A DNA stretch of 64,000 nt from Pelecanus crispus. Lineage: Eukaryota; Chordata; Aves; Pelecaniformes; Pelecanidae. Positions 59,978-64,000 of the stretch are shown here, piece after piece; position 1 is the stretch's first letter; the number at the start of each line of letters is the position of its first letter. The notes beneath the pieces are model-generated. The model had not been told where the DNA came from, searched no databases, and was given only the letters and a program-made list of their open reading frames with translations. The translations under genes were made by a program, and so were the position numbers. The DNA is taken from positions 165,934,491 through 165,998,490 of the forward strand of contig NC_134643.1 in the NCBI RefSeq assembly GCF_030463565.1, in the 5' to 3' direction.

Positions 59978-59998
59978 TTGGGGGGGAGGGGGGGGGGG
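59978..59998 (+). repeat. G-rich run
   Basis: GGGGGGGAGGGGGGGGGG-type stretch following T8, adjacent to short CCCATCCCA repeats at about 60,005-60,042. Confidence 0.75.
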
Positions 59999-62900
59999 TT
60001 AATGCCCATCCCATTAGCCATAGTGCCCATCCCATCCCACCCCATGTGAACAACAGGGCCACTGTGGACCGCAGCGATGTGATGGGGAGCACTGCGGCTG
60101 AAACTTCAGATTCCCACTCCATCTCCCTTCGTACTGCCTGCTGAATCCATCTACTCAAATGCTAAATCGGAAACACTTATCCAAACCTGGGTTAGCAAGG
60201 TGGTTTGTTGTTGTTGTTGAATTTTGTGGGCCCTGCCACACAATGACGGATGTGTTGCTTTAAATCAGTGACGTTTCCAAATAGCCAGCTGCTGCGCTAT
60301 CAGAAATGCTTACTTTGTTTTCAGCAATTTCAGGAGGGGTAACGTTCTTCCCTGCAAACTTTTTGGAAGCTTATCTCCAGCTGTACAGTAGGAATAGAGC
60401 TTTTGTTTCATGAAAATGAAGCGTATCTTTTTCGTACAGATGCACCACTCGCTATTGAGCTTTTTATGTGCGTTTTAGGTTTCCCTTTTTATTTTTTAAC
60501 TTATTAACTCTGACAAGTAACCTCTTGGTTGTGAACAATTTAATTCGTAATTCATTTTTCTGATTCAAAGTGAACACGAGTGCCCTAATCCCCTAATGGG
60601 AATTAATTGCATGTTTCAGTGCTTAACTCTGATCCTTTCTCAATCCCCACTGGGACAAGTTTCTTCCTGAAGGATCTGTGGTTTTTTATTCAAAACACAA
60701 TCTGAAAGGTAATGATTTTTGTTATAAAAGGGAGTCAGACTGACTGAATATTAATGCTCTTTTTATTGTGAGGGAGTGAGCTGCATCCAAAAAAAAATCG
60801 TTTATGTCATGAAAGATAAATTATGCTGAAGTATATCTGATAAAATACAGGGGGGGGGAAAAATCCACGTGGTCTTTTTCTCCTTAAGTGAAAGCTGTTT
60901 GCCAGTAAATAAAGGCACACACCGGTTTTGGTTGGAAAACTGTATTATGTCATTAAAGAAGAAAACTGTTTAGTTCACCAAGGGGTGAACCAAGTGCTTT
61001 GCTACTGATTATCTTAAATGACACTCCTCTTGGCCAGCAACATACCCTGATCTAACAGTCTACTAAAATAAGAGCAAATAGCAGAAAATGCATTGAAGTT
61101 TCTACTTCCTGTCTGGTTTTAAAGATTTTTCAGAGTTGAAATACATTGTTTAATGACCCTCCTTCCACAAGGAGCTGCACGTGCTCCTCTGGCAGTGCCA
61201 GATGGCCACGTTGGGTGACGGAGGGGCAGGCTCCGCCCAGGCAGCGACCGAGGGCAAAACGTGGGAAACATCAAACAGTGCAGAACTGCTTCTGCCCGAC
61301 AGAAATGATGGGGGATGAACAGGGCACAGCGTGAAAAAATAACCCAGGAATTATGAAGGTACCTTCCCCCATCCCAACCTTCCAGTAAAGCCAGCCTTTT
61401 GTCCCATTTATACCAGTTCTGAGTGTTTTATACTCACAGATAAATGTTGAACAGCATCATTCAGGGTCTGTTTTCAAGAGATGGCCAGCACGTCTGCAAC
61501 TCGGCTACGTCAGGCAGAGGTGGCTTAGCACTTTTGTGTTTCTAGGGCAGGCAGGAGCACGGCGTTACCTGGCCTTTCTGCCAGCAGCCCTAGCTTCCAG
61601 TTCATTAGTGATGAAATACTGCATTTACACACACCCCACTCCCCCAATATCACATCCAAATAAATGGAAATAACATTTGTACAGCTCCCTTGGACAGGAA
61701 GGTTGAAGGTGCTTGCAAAGACCACAGTGTCTGGCCTTACCAGCTCTGCAAATCAGGTTTGTCACCTAAGCTTTATCAGCAGCGCCGAGGAGAGCTGCTG
61801 TCGTTCCCTGCCCCTGAAGGAGCAGGACAGACGTGTCCTTTCAGACGGCACCCACTTGCTTGGGATGTGGTTGTGGCTCCCCGGAGCCGCAGCTTGCTCT
61901 TCAGTGCTTGTCACTCAGTCAACAAGCGGGACCTCGGCGCTGGGGTTACTGAAAATCCTTCAGTGTGTCCGTGAAATGACTCAACGCCAGGTTAAACTTG
62001 CCCTGCTGCCACGCCAGCATGCCTCATTTTGCTTGTAAGGTCTGGCGTCAAAGCCTTTTCATCCCTCTTCGTGACAGACAGGTCCTCTGTTCGGCTCGGT
62101 GATGTCCCAGTTTGTACGTAGTTAGCTTGCTGCGGCTATGAGCATCGTGCTGCTTGCTTTTCTTTTCCTCTTTTTTTTTCATTAAGACTGTGACCAAGCT
62201 GGTGTTACTATCTGAAAAAAAAAAAAATGCCATCGAATATGTGCGTTTGACTCTGTTAATTTGCTTTCAGATAATCAATGCCACTGTGCTTTATTTTACC
62301 ACAAAACAAGAAGACACATGAACTTCCAAACTGCAACCAGGCTCTTCTGTCACTGAATAAAATGTTGTTTCTCAAATCCTGAGTGCTGCCATGGTGAAAG
62401 GGGAAGCTGAGCAGATGAGGGAGGGAAGCAGGCGCTTCCCCAGGGTGTGTTGGACTGCACCCGGAGTCAGCAACACTGGGTTTTGCAGGTAGTGTGTGAC
62501 TAAGTCCATCAGTTCAGGCTTTAAAAAGCACCACCACACCCCAACAAGCGAAAACAAACTGTGGCTTCATGCCTGCATGTTTTAATAACCCGGTTTGACC
62601 AGGGATAATTAAACCATAAATGCAGTGGCACAGTGTAGGAAGATGTCTGCTTAGCTGAACTGAAACTTGATGTGTTTTGGGTTTGTTGTTCCATAAAGGA
62701 TGTGCTAAGTGGAGCTTGTTTCCATCACTGGGATGGATCCCATAATGGTGAGAGAGGGGGAAAAAAAAAAGATTAAGAAAGGCTCAGTGCTTTTCCTGAA
62801 GCTTAAGGATGCATTGGCTGATGTGGATTCAATTCCTTTGAGAAACGATGGAATGTAATTTGATTATGGCAAAGAACTGCAAGGGTGCCTTTCTCCTGGT

Positions 62901-63123
62901 GTCTGTTTTTCACTGTTAGTTTTTGACCGAGAGGTTTAAAAGAGATATTTGAATTTAGTATGATATTTAAACAAGGTGTAGGACTATGCGAGCACTTTGC
63001 ATGCACCTGAAGAGTCTTGCATGTACGGTGCATCTTGGCATGGGTGCGGTTCTCCAGAGTGTTGGGCAAAGCAGGCACGTGAGTAACGTACACCTTTGTC
63101 TTTCAGCTGCTTTTGCAGGTACG

Positions 63124-63597
63124 ATGGCCCGTGTCTTCGTCTACGGCACGCTTAAGAAGGGCCAGCCCAACTACAAGTACATGATCAACACGGCCAAGGG
63201 GCTAGCGAAATTCCAAGGAAGGGGCCGCACGGTGGAGAAGTACCCGCTGGTGATTGCAGGAAAATACAACATTCCTTACATGCTGAACATCCCGGGAACA
63301 GGACACCACGTCGCTGGGGAGATCTACTCGGTTGACGACCAGATGCTGCAGTTCTTGGATGAGTTTGAAGGCTGCCCAGACATGTACCAGCGTACCCTGA
63401 TGAGAATCGAGGTGGTGGAGTGGGAAGGGAAGGGCGGTGCGGGCGAGGCGCGGGCAGCTGCCGAGGGCGTCGTGGAGTGCTTCGTGTACAGCACGATGAC
63501 GTACCCGCCCGAGTGGGTCAGCCTCCCCTACCATGACAGTTACGACTCCTCGGGGAAACACGGCCTCTCCTACGTTCTACGTGAAAGCCGGGATTAG
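63124..63597 (+). CDS. GGACT: GGACT, gamma-glutamylamine cyclotransferase (157 aa, complete)
   Basis: Cytosolic enzyme converting gamma-glutamylamines, such as gamma-glutamyl-epsilon-lysine from transglutaminase crosslinks, into the free amine and 5-oxoproline (family knowledge). Seen: the N-terminal ARVFVYGTLKKGQPN with the glycine-rich YGTL loop at residues 7-10 that binds substrate; PLVIAGKYNIP (41-51); and FLDEFEGCPDMYQRT, with Glu82 at the position of the catalytic glutamate. The C-terminal HDSYDSSGKHGLSY is the family signature. Human is 153 residues; the extra residues are in a Gly/Ala/Glu-rich loop around 101-115. Start chosen at 63,124: it gives the family N terminus and has a strong Kozak context (A at -3, G at +4). 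The longer frame from 62,986 crosses the two splice acceptors. The exon is GC-rich compared with the intron before it. Confidence 0.96.
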   Translation: MARVFVYGTLKKGQPNYKYMINTAKGLAKFQGRGRTVEKYPLVIAGKYNIPYMLNIPGTGHHVAGEIYSVDDQMLQFLDEFEGCPDMYQRTLMRIEVVEWEGKGGAGEARAAAEGVVECFVYSTMTYPPEWVSLPYHDSYDSSGKHGLSYVLRESRD

Positions 63598-63685
63598 AAA
63601 CGGGAGATAACGCAGCCCGGCCGAAGACGTAGTACTAAGCACGTGTCGATCGGTAACCTTTCCAGGAAAGCTGTAATACCTTTCT

Positions 63686-63691
63686 ATTAAA
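63686..63691 (+). terminator. GGACT: GGACT poly(A) signal ATTAAA
   Basis: ATTAAA 89 nt after the stop codon, followed by a U/GU-containing stretch (CTCTTGTAACCTTCC). It is the only good signal in the following 300 nt. Confidence 0.6.
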
Positions 63692-63710
63692 ACACAGGAT
63701 CTCTTGTAAC

Positions 63711-64000
63711 CTTCCCAACCCGGGAGCCTTGGCGCTAGCGTTGAAGTCTTGTAGGCCCTGAGATGGGGGCTCCTCCCCGGCTAGTCAGCATCCTCCTCGC
63801 CACTGCTAACCTGCTAAGAGTAACTGGGTTTGCACGAGGTGTAAAATAACCATATCTGGGCACATCGGTTTTGGGGTCTAGTTATTTTCTCCATTCCCCT
63901 CTTTGCCTCAGTGCATGACTCAGGTCAGTGAAAGGCAGAGGAACAGACTAATTTTCTTTTTTACCTGAACTGACACATTTTCTTGTGTAGTTCTCCAAGG
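63711..64000. other. Downstream of GGACT
   Basis: No coding exon or repeat is seen on either strand. By mammalian gene order the 3' end of PCCA would be expected on the minus strand near or beyond this edge, but no PCCA coding sequence is present. Confidence 0.5.

Larger units (their letters stand above)
33251..63106 (+). other. GGACT 5' intron (about 30 kb, inferred)
   Basis: Long noncoding interval between the CpG island and the coding exon. It holds CR1 copies, one solo LTR, simple repeats and two CpG-rich patches, described separately. One or more further noncoding 5' UTR exons may lie inside and cannot be seen from sequence alone. The unique stretches (33.3-34.9, 38.2-43.1, 44.8-49.2, 50.9-52.7, 57.2-63.1 kb) show no conserved coding sequence. 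Confidence 0.6.
63107..63710 (+). other. GGACT: GGACT last exon (acceptor, CDS, 3' UTR)
   Basis: Two acceptors 12 nt apart, TTTGTCTTTCAG (exon from 63,107) and CTGCTTTTGCAG (exon from 63,119), both leave the start codon inside the exon. The exon carries the complete protein and a short 3' UTR ending about 20 nt after the ATTAAA at 63,686. Confidence 0.75.

Noticed and set aside
62986-63123. Upstream in-frame ATG extending GGACT by 46 residues
   Set aside because: It spans two good splice acceptors, and the added residues are absent from the GGACT family. The start at 63,124 gives the exact family N terminus.
63600-64000. Last exon of PCCA on the minus strand
   Set aside because: Expected from gene order, but no biotinyl-domain AMKM-type coding sequence is present in any minus-strand frame.
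1-64000. tRNA, rRNA, CRISPR array or prokaryotic-type defence system
   Set aside because: No cloverleaf, spaced repeats or operon structure was seen. All coding evidence is vertebrate exons or CR1.

Overview
This is a window of bird nuclear genome. The evidence is a vertebrate gene split into many GT-AG exons, many copies of CR1 LINEs (the dominant avian retrotransposon, several ending in the typical ATTCTATG-type tail), one avian ERVL-type solo LTR with a perfect 5-bp target duplication, and very few other repeats. There are no bacterial-style operons, CRISPR arrays or convincing tRNA/rRNA genes. The species cannot be named from the sequence; the LTR type suggests a non-galliform bird (inference).

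Layout. Positions 1-26,268 hold the 3' two thirds of TMTC4 on the + strand. I read twelve consecutive coding exons with compatible phases, encoding about 513 residues: the last membrane segments with the DUF1736 region, then seven TPR repeats and the stop codon. The 5' exons and promoter lie left of the window. Positions 26,269-32,094 are the TMTC4 3' UTR and a short intergenic gap; the best poly(A) signal is near 30,289. A dense CpG island follows at about 32,095-33,250. I infer it is the promoter and noncoding first exon of the next gene, GGACT, whose entire 157-residue protein is encoded in one exon at 63,124-63,597, with an ATTAAA poly(A) signal at 63,686. About 30 kb of 5' intron separates promoter and coding exon.

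That long intron and the TMTC4 introns hold most of the transposable elements. Three places show one CR1 inserted inside an older CR1: about 22.2-24.0 kb, 43.6-44.8 kb and 49.3-50.9 kb. The best preserved CR1 (55.8-57.2 kb) keeps an uninterrupted 416-codon reverse transcriptase/C-terminal reading frame. A 587-bp solo LTR sits at 37,566-38,152. Simple-sequence oddities include a (GGGGA)n block, 22-nt and 17-nt G runs, and a 38-bp tandem repeat built from two palindromes.

The two genes are functionally unrelated: TMTC4 is an ER O-mannosyltransferase of cadherins, and GGACT is a cytosolic gamma-glutamylamine cyclotransferase. Their order and orientation match the mammalian TMTC4-GGACT-PCCA neighbourhood, so PCCA is expected on the minus strand just right of the window. 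I did not find a new kind of biological system. The most interesting items are the nested CR1 insertions, the palindromic tandem repeat, two CpG-rich islets inside the GGACT intron, and homeodomain-motif-rich unique stretches that look like possible conserved regulatory elements.
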